A DNA stretch of 64,000 nt from NCBI RefSeq assembly GCF_000473045.1, contig NZ_AXAY01000007.1:158645-222644 (forward strand). The letters are read 5' to 3'. This DNA comes from Bradyrhizobium sp. WSM3983. GTDB taxonomy: Bacteria; Pseudomonadota; Alphaproteobacteria; Rhizobiales; Xanthobacteraceae. Made by a program: the position numbers and the translations under genes. Below, one piece after another: positions 9,395 through 18,292 of the stretch. Positions within the stretch are counted from its first letter, which is position 1. Every line of letters begins with the position of its first letter. Under the pieces are notes generated by a model. The model searched no databases, was not told where the DNA came from, and worked only from the letters and a program-made list of their open reading frames with translations.

Positions 9395-10030
9395 TCAGAA
9401 CTCGACGCCGGCTTGCGCCTTGATGCCCGAGCGGAACGGATGCTTCACCAGCGTCATTTCGGTGACGAGATCGGCGATCTCGATCAGTTCGTCCTTGGCG
9501 TTGCGCCCGGTGAGCACGACATGCGTCATCGGCGGTTTCGAGGTCTTCAGGAAGTCGACGACCTCGGCGATGTCGAGATAGTCGTAGCGCAGCGCGATAT
9601 TGATCTCGTCGAGCACGACCATGCGCAAATTGGAATCGAGGATCAGCTCCTTCGCCTTCTCCCAGCCGGCGCGCGCGGCCGCGATGTCGCGGGCGCGGTC
9701 CTGCGTCTCCCAGGTAAAGCCTTCGCCCATGGCGTGGAACTGGCAGAGCTCGCCGAAATGGCCGGTGAGCAGGCGCCGCTCGCCGGTATCCCAGGCGCCC
9801 TTGATGAACTGCACGACGGCGCAGGGAAGGCCATGGGCGACGCAGCGCACGATCATGCCGAAGGCGGAGGACGACTTGCCCTTGCCGGCGCCGGTGTGGA
9901 CGATAATGAGGCCCTTTTCGCCGCTCTTGGTCGCCATGATCTTGTCGCGGGCGACCTTGATCTTCGCCATTTTTGCGGCGTGCTTGGCGTCGGTTTCGTC
10001 GGCCGTTTGGGTATCCGGTTCAGGCGTCAT
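9395..10030 (-). CDS. cobO: Cob(I)yrinic acid a,c-diamide adenosyltransferase (CobO/BtuR type)
   Basis: Adds the 5'-deoxyadenosyl group to the corrin cobalt. The frame is open far upstream to 10471, but that extension crosses the riboswitch and is not credible. ATG at 10030, with AAGGA 9 bases before it, gives the usual 211 residues. The P-loop is HTGAGKGKSSSAFG, beginning at residue 45; other signatures are VVQFIKGAW and VLDEINIALRYDYLD. It is divergent from the riboswitch-led operon, and their promoters must share the short gap. Confidence 0.95.
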   Translation of the reverse strand: MTPEPDTQTADETDAKHAAKMAKIKVARDKIMATKSGEKGLIIVHTGAGKGKSSSAFGMIVRCVAHGLPCAVVQFIKGAWDTGERRLLTGHFGELCQFHAMGEGFTWETQDRARDIAAARAGWEKAKELILDSNLRMVVLDEINIALRYDYLDIAEVVDFLKTSKPPMTHVVLTGRNAKDELIEIADLVTEMTLVKHPFRSGIKAQAGVEF

Positions 10031-10048
10031 CTGACAGGGTCCTTCGGC

Positions 10049-10077
10049 TTGACAAGAGGCGGCCGGGGGCAAATGGT
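10049..10077 (+). promoter_or_regulatory. Candidate sigma-70 type promoter for the riboswitch-led cob operon
   Basis: TTGACA at 10049-10054 matches the -35 consensus exactly. After 17 bases comes AATGGT (10072-10077), a weak -10 box. The implied start near 10084 falls at the 5' edge of the riboswitch, which supports the call. Not tested experimentally. Confidence 0.45.
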
Positions 10078-10084
10078 GGCCCGG

Positions 10085-10290
10085 CGTTGGTTCCTGTCCT
10101 ATGACAGGCGAAGAGGGAATGCGATAGGGTCCGAATCGGCAAGATTTGGGTCCAAAATGCAGCCGCCCCCGCGACCGTGACCGGAGAGATGCCCAAAGCC
10201 ACTGATCCCCCTGGGGATCGGGAAGGCGGGGATCGAAGGGGAAACCCTGCTCCGCAAGCCGGGAGACCTGCCAGCGCGGACGATTTTTGG
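10085..10290 (+). promoter_or_regulatory. Cobalamin riboswitch (first copy)
   Basis: The conserved core elements appear in the right order: AGAGGGAATGCG (about 10111-10122), the core GCAGCCGCCCCCGCGACCG (about 10159-10177), GCCACTG (10198-10204), GGGAAGGC, and the B12 box AGCCGGGAGACCTGCC (10257-10272). It lies about 95 bases upstream of the DUF1636 gene that opens the long biosynthetic operon. By family precedent, adenosylcobalamin binding should lower expression. The rest of the 354-base gap between cobO and 10385 is leader with no credible ORF; a GGAAGAGG ribosome site precedes 10385. Confidence 0.92.
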
Positions 10291-10384
10291 ACCGGCGGAC
10301 GGGGTGTTCCGCGACGGGGAAGCGGGCCTTCGCAAGAACGGTTCGTAGGCCTCTTCGCCTCCCGCTGATTATCTGGAAGAGGCG

Positions 10385-10759
10385 ATGACCGTCACACTGC
10401 ACGTTTGCATCACCTGCCGCGCCGGCGAGACGCTTGGCGAGGACGAGGTCACGCCCGGTAAGCGCTTGCATGGCGCGATCCTCGAGGCCGGCGTGCCCGA
10501 CGGCGTCAATGTGGTTCCCGTGGAATGCCTGTCTGCATGCAATCAGGGCTGCTCGGTCGCGCTCAGCGCACCCGGCCGTTGGTCCTATGTCTATGGCCGG
10601 CTGTCAGATGCGAATGCGAGCGACGTGGTCGCGGGCGCCGCAGCCTATGCCGCCGCGCCCGATGGCCTCGTGCCCTGGCGCAGCCGGCCGGAAATCTTCC
10701 GCAAGCAATCGCTTGCGCGCATTCCCCCCATTGCCGTGTTGCCGGAGGCCGCCGAATGA
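10385..10759 (+). CDS. DUF1636 family cysteine-rich protein
   Basis: A 124-residue soluble protein first in the riboswitch-led operon. It has a thioredoxin-like ferredoxin pattern with five cysteines placed as for a metal site: Cys8 and Cys11 (HVCITC), then Cys48, Cys52 and Cys56 (ECLSACNQGC). The family is known by context beside cobW and cobN. A role in cobalt handling or as an Fe-S donor is inference. Its stop overlaps the cobW start (ATGA), which argues for co-translation with the metallochaperone. Confidence 0.88.
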   Translation: MTVTLHVCITCRAGETLGEDEVTPGKRLHGAILEAGVPDGVNVVPVECLSACNQGCSVALSAPGRWSYVYGRLSDANASDVVAGAAAYAAAPDGLVPWRSRPEIFRKQSLARIPPIAVLPEAAE

Positions 10760-11790
10760 ACTCGCTCGCAAAAGTCCCGGTGACGGTGGTCACCGGTTTT
10801 CTCGGCTCCGGCAAGACGACGCTGATCCAGCATCTGCTCGCAAATCCCAACGGCAAGAAGCTCGCTGTCCTCGTCAACGAGTTCGGCAGTGAGGGTGTCG
10901 ATGGCGAGATCCTGAAATCCTGCGCCGATGCCAACTGCCCGGAAGAAAACATCGTCGAGCTCGCCAATGGCTGCATCTGCTGCACTGTCGCGGACGATTT
11001 CATTCCGACCATGGAGAAGTTGCTGGCGCGCCCGGTGCGGCCCGATCACATTCTGATCGAGACTTCAGGTCTTGCGTTGCCCAAGCCGCTGCTCAAGGCG
11101 TTCGACTGGCCGGAGATCCGCTCGCGCATCACCGTCGACGGCGTGATCGCGCTGGCCGATGCCGAGGCTGTCGCCGCCGGCCGTTTCGCGCCCGATCCGG
11201 ATGCCGTCGAAGCGCAGCGCGCGGCGGACGAGAATCTCGATCACGAAACGCCGCTGTCGGAAGTGTTCGAAGACCAGATCGCCTGCGCCGACATCGTGCT
11301 GCTGACCAAGGCCGATCTCGCGGGCGCGGCTGGGGTGGAAGCTGCCAAGGCCTTGATCACCGCAGAGATGCCGCGCCGCGTGCCGATGCTGCCCATCACG
11401 GACGGTGCGATCGATGCGCGCATCATCCTCGGTCTCAGCGCTGCCGCTGAGAACGATCTCGCCGCGCGTCCCTCGCATCATGACGGCGAGGAGGAGCATG
11501 AGCATGACGATTTCGCCTCCGTCGTGATCGATCTTCCGGAAGTTGCGGATGTCGATGCGCTGGTCACTTCCGTCCAGAAGCTGGCGCGCGAGCAGAATGT
11601 GCTGCGCGCCAAGGGCTACATCGCGGTCGCGGGCAAGCCGATGCGTCTTCTGCTGCAAGCTGTCGGCGAACGCGTGCGCCACCAGTTCGACAAGCCCTGG
11701 GGCGCGGGCAACAGACGGTCAAAGCTCGTCGTGATCGGCGAGCACGGCGATATCGACGAGGCCGCCATCAAGGCGGGATTGGGAGTCTGA
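10756..11790 (+). CDS. cobW: CobW, GTP-dependent metallochaperone for cobalamin synthesis
   Basis: A G3E-family GTPase of 344 residues thought to deliver cobalt to the CobNST chelatase. The start is the ATG overlapping the DUF1636 stop. The longer frame upstream to 10525 would run over the previous gene. Seen: P-loop GFLGSGKTT (14-22), the metal-binding CxCC motif Cys73-Cys75-Cys76 in NGCICCTV, and a His/Glu-rich loop near residues 232-243 (HHDGEEEHEHDD). The C-terminal CobW domain ends with KPWGAGNRRSKLVVIG. Its last base is the first of cobN. Confidence 0.96.
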   Translation: MNSLAKVPVTVVTGFLGSGKTTLIQHLLANPNGKKLAVLVNEFGSEGVDGEILKSCADANCPEENIVELANGCICCTVADDFIPTMEKLLARPVRPDHILIETSGLALPKPLLKAFDWPEIRSRITVDGVIALADAEAVAAGRFAPDPDAVEAQRAADENLDHETPLSEVFEDQIACADIVLLTKADLAGAAGVEAAKALITAEMPRRVPMLPITDGAIDARIILGLSAAAENDLAARPSHHDGEEEHEHDDFASVVIDLPEVADVDALVTSVQKLAREQNVLRAKGYIAVAGKPMRLLLQAVGERVRHQFDKPWGAGNRRSKLVVIGEHGDIDEAAIKAGLGV

Positions 11791-14700
11791 TGCACGTCGT
11801 CTTCCGCGAGAGCCGCGGTCTGGAGGAGACCGCGACGCCAAGGGACATCGGCCAGGACCCGGCCGATCTCGTGGTGCTCTCGTACTCGGATTCCGATCTC
11901 GCTGCGTTTGCGGCCGGCTGGCGGCGTGGCCGCGACAGCCTGCCGTCGCTGCGGCTGGCGAACCTCGCGGAACTCCGTCATCCGCTCTCGGTCGACACCT
12001 ATGTCGAGCGCACGCTGTCGCAGGCACGCGGCATTTTGGTGCGCCTCATCGGCGGTGAATCCTACTGGCCATACGGGCTCGCGGCGCTCCAGCAACTGAC
12101 AAAAGACCGCAACATCGTGCTCGCCGTGCTGCCGGCCGATGGCCGCGACGATACACGGCTCGATGCGTATTCGACCCTGCCGGTCTCGACGCTGCGGCGG
12201 CTCAAGGTGCTCTGCGACACCGGCGGTCCGGTCGCGGCGCAAGCCGCGATCGCGCAGCTCGCGCTGGCCTCGGGCCTTTATGCCGGGCCGGTCACCGGCG
12301 AGATGACCGTTCCCGAGATGGGCTTCTACGATCCCGCATTTGGTGTGATTGCGGCGCCGGTGCCGAGCGAGGGCAGGCCGCTCGCGCTGGTGACCTTCTA
12401 CCGCTCCTATCTCACCGCCGCGGACACCGGCCCGGTCGATGCGCTGATCGCCGCGCTGCGCGAAAAGGGCTTTGACGCTCATGGCGTGTTCGTCACCTCG
12501 CTGAAGGCTGCAGGCGTTGCCGATTGGCTGCGGGCGCATCTCGCCAAGAATCCTCCGGCCGCGATCGTCAATGCGACGGCGTTCTCGGCGATGGGCGATG
12601 ACGGCACGACCCCGTTCGATACCGCACCCTGTCCCGTCTTCCAGGTCGCGCTCTCATCGGCGCGGCGGGAAGATTGGGCGGAGTCGATGCGCGGCCTGTC
12701 GCCCGGCGATCTCGCGATGCATGTGGTGCTGCCGGAGGTCGACGGCCGCCTGTTCGCGGGCGTGGTGAGCTTCAAGTCGGCCGCGATGCGCGATCCCGAT
12801 CTGCAATTTTCGCATCTGGCCCACAGGCCGGATGAGGAGCGTGTGAAGGCCGTCGCCGGCCGCGTTGCGGCCTGGCGGCGCCTCGCGGAGAAGCCGCCTG
12901 CCGAGAAGCGGTTGGCCATTGTGGTCTCGAACTATCCCGGACGCCCGCACCAGATCGCGCATGCAGTCGGTCTCGACGCGTTGGCTTCGGTCGAAGTGTT
13001 GGTATCCGATCTCGCGGAGGCCGGCTTCAATGTCGCGCCGGTCGGAGCGCTCGGCGAGACACTGCTGACGCATAAATTGACGTGGAGCGTTGCTGAGTAC
13101 CGCGCGGCGCTATCGCGTCTTCCGAAAGTCTTGCAAGACGATCTCGCGCAAGCCTGGGGCGCGCCGCAGAATGATCCGAGCTACCGCGATGGCGCGTTCC
13201 ACTTCGCTGCGATCTCATGCGGCCAGTCGATTATTGCAGTCCAACCCGAGCGCGGTGATGCGACCACGCGCGATTCCGACTATCACGATCTCGCCCGCAC
13301 GCCGCGCCATGCCTATGTCGCGTTCTATCTCTGGCTCCGCGAGCAGGGGATCGATGCGGTCGTGCATATGGGCGCGCACGGCACGCTGGAATGGCTGCCG
13401 GGGAAATCCGTGGCGCTGTCCTCGCACTGCTGGACGGCAGCCCTGATCGGCGATCTCCCCGTCATCTATCCCTTCATCGTCAACGATCCCGGCGAAGCCG
13501 CGCAGGCCAAGCGGCGCATCGGCGCCGTCACCATTGGCCATCTGCCGCCGCCGCTCGAACAATCCGCCGTGCCCGAAGGCCTGCGCCGGCTCGAACGTCT
13601 GCTCGACGAATACTCGACCGCCGACGGTCTCGATCCCGCGCGCCGCCAGCGCCTGATCGCCGCGATCCGCGACGAGGCGCGCACAGCGGGCCTCGAAGAC
13701 GATCTCGGCCTCGATGCATCGGCTGCGCCGGCCGAAGCGATCCCGCGGATCGATCGCTTCGTCTGTGATCTCAAGGAAAGCCAGTTCGGCGATGGCCTGC
13801 ACGTGTTCGGCCGCGGCGCCTGTGGCGAGGCCGAGCGGGATGCGCTGCGTGCCGCGCTTGCGGGCCATCGCGTCGCGCCGGGCCCGTCGGGCTCGCCCTA
13901 TCGCGGGCGCGGGGACGTTCTGCCGACGGGACGCAATCTCTTCGCCGCCGATCCCCGTGCAGTGCCGACGCCGTCGGCGCATGCGCAAGGCATCAGGCTC
14001 GCCGAAGAGCTGCTGCGTCGTCACCTTCAGGATCACGGCGACTGGCCGAAAGGCCTCGTGGTCGATCTCTGGGGCTCCGCGACAATGCGCTCCGCAGGCG
14101 AAGAGTTTGCGATGGCGCTGCATCTGGCCGGCCTTGCGCCGCGCTGGGACCACGCCTCCGGCCGCGTCACCGGTTACGACATCGTCGCGCCGGCGGAGCT
14201 TGGCCGTCCCCGCATCGATGTCACGCTGCGTGTGTCAGGCCTGTTTCGCGATGTCTTCGCAGGCCTGGCGCAATTGTTCGAGGCCGCCACAGAAGCGCTA
14301 GCGAGCCGCGAGGAGGAGGGCGACGAGAATCCCTATCGCCACCGCGCCTCGCGCGTGTTCGCACCGCGCCCCGGGCAATACGGCGTCGGCCTCTCGACAA
14401 TCCCCGATGCCTTCACGCCAGTGACGCGCGATGCCGCGGGCGAGGCCTGGCTGTCGGCATCGTCCTGGGCGTTCTCCGCCGATGGCGAGATCAGGCACGA
14501 TCGCGCCGGCATCGAACAGCGGCTCGCGTCCGCCGATGCTTTCGTCCACGTCCAGGATCTGCCGGAAACCGATCTGCTGCTCGCCGCCGACTATGCTGCG
14601 CACGAAGCCGGCGTGGCGGCGGCTGCAGCGCATCTCGGCGCAGCGGGGCCATCGCTCTATCACCTCGACACGACGCGTCCCGAGCAGCCGCATGCGCGCA

Positions 14701-15038
14701 CGCTGACCGAAGAGATTTCGCGCGTGGTCCGCGCACGCGCCGCCAATCCGGCCTGGATCGCCGGCATGATGCGCCACGGTTTTCGCGGGGCCGCCGAGAT
14801 CACCGCGACGCTGGAGCACATGGCCGCCTTCGCGCATCTCGCCGGCGCCGTGCCGCCGCATCTGTTCGATCTCTACTTTGACGCGACGCTCGGCGACGCC
14901 GACGTCCGTGCCTTCATGGGACGTGAAAATCCGGCGGCGCTTGCTGCGATGGAGGCCTGCTTCACGCGTCTGCACGAGGCCTCGCTCTGGCGAACGCGCC
15001 GCAATTCGATTGCGGCTGCGCTCAAGGAGGCGTCATGA
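11790..15038 (+). CDS. cobN: Cobaltochelatase large subunit CobN
   Basis: Inserts cobalt into hydrogenobyrinic a,c-diamide as the large subunit of the ATP-dependent aerobic chelatase; its AAA+ partners CobS and CobT are not in this window. The 1082 residues show family landmarks: VVHMGAHGTLEWLPGKSVAL, the GRGDVLPTGRNLFAADPR segment, and ending with MRHGFRGAAEI. It is shorter than the roughly 1275-residue P. denitrificans protein, with the difference spread along the chain and no frameshift seen. Start overlaps the cobW stop by one base (TGATG). Confidence 0.96.
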   Translation: MHVVFRESRGLEETATPRDIGQDPADLVVLSYSDSDLAAFAAGWRRGRDSLPSLRLANLAELRHPLSVDTYVERTLSQARGILVRLIGGESYWPYGLAALQQLTKDRNIVLAVLPADGRDDTRLDAYSTLPVSTLRRLKVLCDTGGPVAAQAAIAQLALASGLYAGPVTGEMTVPEMGFYDPAFGVIAAPVPSEGRPLALVTFYRSYLTAADTGPVDALIAALREKGFDAHGVFVTSLKAAGVADWLRAHLAKNPPAAIVNATAFSAMGDDGTTPFDTAPCPVFQVALSSARREDWAESMRGLSPGDLAMHVVLPEVDGRLFAGVVSFKSAAMRDPDLQFSHLAHRPDEERVKAVAGRVAAWRRLAEKPPAEKRLAIVVSNYPGRPHQIAHAVGLDALASVEVLVSDLAEAGFNVAPVGALGETLLTHKLTWSVAEYRAALSRLPKVLQDDLAQAWGAPQNDPSYRDGAFHFAAISCGQSIIAVQPERGDATTRDSDYHDLARTPRHAYVAFYLWLREQGIDAVVHMGAHGTLEWLPGKSVALSSHCWTAALIGDLPVIYPFIVNDPGEAAQAKRRIGAVTIGHLPPPLEQSAVPEGLRRLERLLDEYSTADGLDPARRQRLIAAIRDEARTAGLEDDLGLDASAAPAEAIPRIDRFVCDLKESQFGDGLHVFGRGACGEAERDALRAALAGHRVAPGPSGSPYRGRGDVLPTGRNLFAADPRAVPTPSAHAQGIRLAEELLRRHLQDHGDWPKGLVVDLWGSATMRSAGEEFAMALHLAGLAPRWDHASGRVTGYDIVAPAELGRPRIDVTLRVSGLFRDVFAGLAQLFEAATEALASREEEGDENPYRHRASRVFAPRPGQYGVGLSTIPDAFTPVTRDAAGEAWLSASSWAFSADGEIRHDRAGIEQRLASADAFVHVQDLPETDLLLAADYAAHEAGVAAAAAHLGAAGPSLYHLDTTRPEQPHARTLTEEISRVVRARAANPAWIAGMMRHGFRGAAEITATLEHMAAFAHLAGAVPPHLFDLYFDATLGDADVRAFMGRENPAALAAMEACFTRLHEASLWRTRRNSIAAALKEAS

Positions 15039-16198
15039 GCGCGTCCATGGTCAAGGGCTGGTGTCCTGGCGCGCTGCGGCCGATGCAATCGGGCGACGGG
15101 CTCGTGGTCCGCGTACGCCCGTTCGGTGGCCGGCTCGATACGGCACAGACCGCCGGGATTGCGCATCTCGCCGAGCGCCACGGCAATGGTCTGATCGACG
15201 TGACGAGCCGCGCCAATCTCCAGATCAGGGGCGTCAGTGAGGCCAGCCACCGGCTGCTGCTTGATGGTCTTGCGCAACTGGCATTGCTCGACCCCGATGC
15301 CGACACCGAATCCCGGCGTAACATTCTGGTCACGCCGTTCTGGCGCGACGGCGACGAGACTCAGGCGCTCGCCGCCGAACTCGAAGAGGCACTTGCGGAC
15401 TCCAGGCTCGAGTTGCCGACCAAATTCGGTTTCGCCATCGATGACGGCAAGTCGCGCGTGCTCGCGGGGAATTCCGCTGACGTGCGGATCGAACGTGACG
15501 CCGCCGGCGGTCTACTCGTGCGCGCGGATGGCGCCCGGCTCGGCTGCAGCGTCGCGCGCGGCGAAGCCGTGACCACTGCACTCGCTTTCGCAAGCTGGTT
15601 CGTCACCTCCGGTGGCGCGCGGGGCGGGCGAGGGCGCATGGCAACGCATCTTGCGGCCGGAGCGGAATTGCCCGAGGCGCTTCGCGGCGAGGCGGAGCCT
15701 GCGCCCATCATGGCCGCGGTGCGGCCCGGTCTCTATCCGCAAGGCGCCATGGTCGGTGTCGCCTTCGGGCAGATGCCGCACGCGACGCTCAATCAGTTGT
15801 CGGGTTGCGGGCACGCGCTGCGGATGACGCCGTGGCGCATGGTCTTGAGCGACGGCAAGCGGACGATGCCGACCGCGGCCGGATTGATCACCGAGGCATA
15901 CGATCCGGCGCTGCGTGTGGTCGCCTGCAGCGGCGCGCCGCGCTGCCGCGAGGCCCACGCCGACACCCGTGCGCTGGCCGCGGCGCTCGCGCCGAATATC
16001 GGCGCTGCCGCGCGGCTTCACGTCTCGGGCTGCGCCAAAGGCTGCGCCCATTCCGGCGCGGCGGCGATCACCCTGGTTGCGACCGGTGCGGGATTCGATC
16101 TCGTGCGCGGCGGATCGACCCGCGATGAGCCCATCCTGCGCGGGCTCGACCGCGACGACATCATTCGCGATCCCTCCATCCTGATGGGAGGGCACTGA
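15035..16198 (+). CDS. cobG: Precorrin-3B synthase CobG
   Basis: The oxygen-using monooxygenase that starts ring contraction, converting precorrin-3A to precorrin-3B. The 387 residues belong to the nitrite/sulfite reductase family with an Fe4S4 cluster; the ligands are seen as CSGAPRC and, further on, SGCAKGCAH. The N-terminal half carries the ferredoxin-like repeat (LIDVTSRANLQIRG). It is shorter than the P. denitrificans enzyme. ATGA overlap with cobN. Its presence marks the pathway as the aerobic one. Confidence 0.92.
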   Translation: MSASMVKGWCPGALRPMQSGDGLVVRVRPFGGRLDTAQTAGIAHLAERHGNGLIDVTSRANLQIRGVSEASHRLLLDGLAQLALLDPDADTESRRNILVTPFWRDGDETQALAAELEEALADSRLELPTKFGFAIDDGKSRVLAGNSADVRIERDAAGGLLVRADGARLGCSVARGEAVTTALAFASWFVTSGGARGGRGRMATHLAAGAELPEALRGEAEPAPIMAAVRPGLYPQGAMVGVAFGQMPHATLNQLSGCGHALRMTPWRMVLSDGKRTMPTAAGLITEAYDPALRVVACSGAPRCREAHADTRALAAALAPNIGAAARLHVSGCAKGCAHSGAAAITLVATGAGFDLVRGGSTRDEPILRGLDRDDIIRDPSILMGGH

Positions 16199-16827
16199 TG
16201 CCGTACCCTTACGAGACCGACGGTGCGGCAATCTATCGGCAATCCTTCGCGACCATCAGAGCCGAGGCCGATTTGGCGCGCTTCACGCCGGACGAAGAGC
16301 AGGTCGTGGTGCGGATGATCCACGCCGCCGGCATGGTGGGGCTGGAGGCGCATATCCGCTTCACGCCTGGCATGGCGACCGCTGCGCGCGCGGCCTTGCA
16401 GAAGGGCGCGCCGATTCTGTGCGATGCGCGCATGGTCTCGGAGGGAATTACGCGCGCGAGATTGCCCGCAGCCAACGCCGTGATCTGCACGCTCGGCGAC
16501 GAGTCCGTTCCCGCGCTGGCGCAGTCCATGCGCAATACGCGCTCGGCCGCCGCGCTGGAACTGTGGCGGCCGCATCTCGATGGCGCGATCGTCGCGATCG
16601 GCAATGCGCCAACCGCGCTGTTTCATCTGCTCAACATGCTTGAGGATCGCGACTGCCCGCGGCCCGCGGCGATCGTCGGCTGCCCGGTCGGCTTCGTTGG
16701 CGCGGCCGAATCCAAGGCCGCGCTGATGGCCAGTCCTCCCGTGCCGGCGCTGACGGTCGAAGGCCGCCTCGGCGGCTCCGCGATCACGGTCGCCGCCGTG
16801 AATGCGCTCGCAAGCCGGAGCGAATAG
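16198..16827 (+). CDS. cobH: Precorrin-8X methylmutase CobH
   Basis: Moves the C-11 methyl group to C-12 to give hydrogenobyrinic acid. The 209 residues have the usual length, with the catalytic His at residue 42 (MIHAAGM), equivalent to His43 of the P. denitrificans enzyme. Other signatures are CDARMVSEGI and GNAPTALFHLLNM. The start overlaps the cobG stop by one base (TGATG). Confidence 0.97.
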   Translation: MPYPYETDGAAIYRQSFATIRAEADLARFTPDEEQVVVRMIHAAGMVGLEAHIRFTPGMATAARAALQKGAPILCDARMVSEGITRARLPAANAVICTLGDESVPALAQSMRNTRSAAALELWRPHLDGAIVAIGNAPTALFHLLNMLEDRDCPRPAAIVGCPVGFVGAAESKAALMASPPVPALTVEGRLGGSAITVAAVNALASRSE

Positions 16828-16829
16828 CG

Positions 16830-17561
16830 ATGGGACGCATCATCTGCTGCGGTCTCGGCCCCGGCGATCCCGATCTGATGAGCGTGCGCGCCGATCGCAC
16901 CGTGCGCGGCGCGAAGCACGTCGCTTTTTTCCGCAAGAAGGGGCGGCCCGGCCAGGCGCGTCGCATCGTCGAAGGCATGCTCGCTGCCGATGTCAGCGAA
17001 TATCCCATGGAATATCCTGTTACCACCGAGATCGCCTTCGACAGCACGGGCTACATCCAGCTGCTGGCCGGCTTCTACGACGAATGGGCAGAGCGGCTGG
17101 CGCGGCTGGCGCGCGCCGTCGATGTCGTCGTGCTCTGCGAGGGCGATCCTTACTTTTACGGCTCCTTCATGCATCTGCACACGCGCTTGCAGGGCCGCAT
17201 CGAGATCGAGGTGATCGCCGGCATTCCCGGCATGGTCGGCTGCTGGAACGGCGTTGGTCAACCGATCGCGCTTGGCGACGACGTGACCACGGTGCTGATG
17301 GGCACGCTGGCTGAAGCCGAGCTCGAACGCCGCATGCGCGATTCTGATGCGCTGGTGATCATGAAGACCGGCCGCAATCTTGCAAAAGTGCGCCGCGCGC
17401 TCGCGTCCGCCGGCCGGCTCGACGATGCCTGGCTGGTCGAGCGCGGCACCATGCCGGGGGAACGCGTCGTGCGGCTCGCCGAGATCGATGCCGCTGACTG
17501 TCCTTACTTTGCGATCGTGCTCGTCCACGGCAAGGGCCGGCATCCGGACGCCGCCGAATGA
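16830..17561 (+). CDS. cobI: Precorrin-2 C20-methyltransferase CobI
   Basis: SAM-dependent methylation of precorrin-2 at C-20. A 243-residue tetrapyrrole methylase with the N-terminal GLGPGDPDLMSVRA loop and the second family motif CEGDPYFYGSFMHLH. It begins 2 bases after the cobH stop and overlaps cobJ by 4 bases. Confidence 0.96.
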   Translation: MGRIICCGLGPGDPDLMSVRADRTVRGAKHVAFFRKKGRPGQARRIVEGMLAADVSEYPMEYPVTTEIAFDSTGYIQLLAGFYDEWAERLARLARAVDVVVLCEGDPYFYGSFMHLHTRLQGRIEIEVIAGIPGMVGCWNGVGQPIALGDDVTTVLMGTLAEAELERRMRDSDALVIMKTGRNLAKVRRALASAGRLDDAWLVERGTMPGERVVRLAEIDAADCPYFAIVLVHGKGRHPDAAE

Positions 17562-18292
17562 CGGGCACATTGACCATCGCGGGCCTCGGGCCGGGCAATG
17601 ATGCGCTGGTGACGCCGGAGGTTTCCGCCGCGTTGGCCGCCGCGACCGATATTTTGGGATATGCGCCCTATGTCGCGCGCGTCCCGGCGCGTGCCGGTCT
17701 CACCCTGCATCCGTCCGACAACCGCGAAGAGCTGCAGCGGGCAGCCGAGGCGCTGCGGCTTGCCGCCGAAGGCGGCCAGGTCGTCGTCGTCTCCTCCGGC
17801 GACCCCGGCGTGTTTGCGATGGCCTCGGCCGTGTTCGAGGCGCTCGAACAGGCGCCGCACTATCAGGATCTGCCGATCCGCGTGCTGCCGGGCATCACTG
17901 CGATGCTGGCCGCCGCGGCGCGCGCCGGTGCGCCGCTCGGCCACGATTTCTGCGCGATCAATCTCTCCGATAATCTCAAGCCCTGGGCGGTGATCGAGAA
18001 GCGCCTGCGGCTTGCCGCGGAAGCTGATTTTTCCATCGCCCTGTACAATCCGCGCTCGGCGAGCCGGCCGGAAGGATTCGGCCGCGCGCTCGCGGTGTTG
18101 AAAGAGGCGGGCTGCGGTGAGCGCCTCGTGATTTTCGCGCGCGCGATCACCGCTGCCGACGAGAAGATCGTGACCGTGACGCTGAACGACGCGACGCCTG
18201 AAATGGCCGACATGCGCACGCTCGTCATCGTCGGCAACTCGCAGACGCGTCGCGTCGGCCGCTGGGTCTATGCGCCGAGGCAGGTCCGATGA
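17558..18292 (+). CDS. cobJ: Precorrin-3B C17-methyltransferase CobJ
   Basis: Methylates C-17 and catalyses ring contraction of precorrin-3B. A 244-residue tetrapyrrole methylase with GLGPGNDALVTPEV at the N-terminus, VSSGDPGVFAMASAVFE, and LSDNLKPWAVIEKRL, typical of CobJ/CbiH. Its last 25 bases overlap the 3' end of cobK on the other strand. Confidence 0.96.
   Translation: MTGTLTIAGLGPGNDALVTPEVSAALAAATDILGYAPYVARVPARAGLTLHPSDNREELQRAAEALRLAAEGGQVVVVSSGDPGVFAMASAVFEALEQAPHYQDLPIRVLPGITAMLAAAARAGAPLGHDFCAINLSDNLKPWAVIEKRLRLAAEADFSIALYNPRSASRPEGFGRALAVLKEAGCGERLVIFARAITAADEKIVTVTLNDATPEMADMRTLVIVGNSQTRRVGRWVYAPRQVR

Noticed and set aside
8210..10180. Plus-strand open frame of 656 codons
   Set aside because: It is antisense to cobQ and cobO, both full length with catalytic motifs. 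Its translation is low-complexity His/Arg/Asp-rich text typical of a GC-rich shadow frame.
10031..10471. Upstream extension of the cobO frame
   Set aside because: It would translate through the cobalamin riboswitch on the opposite strand. The normal CobO length is reached from ATG 10030.
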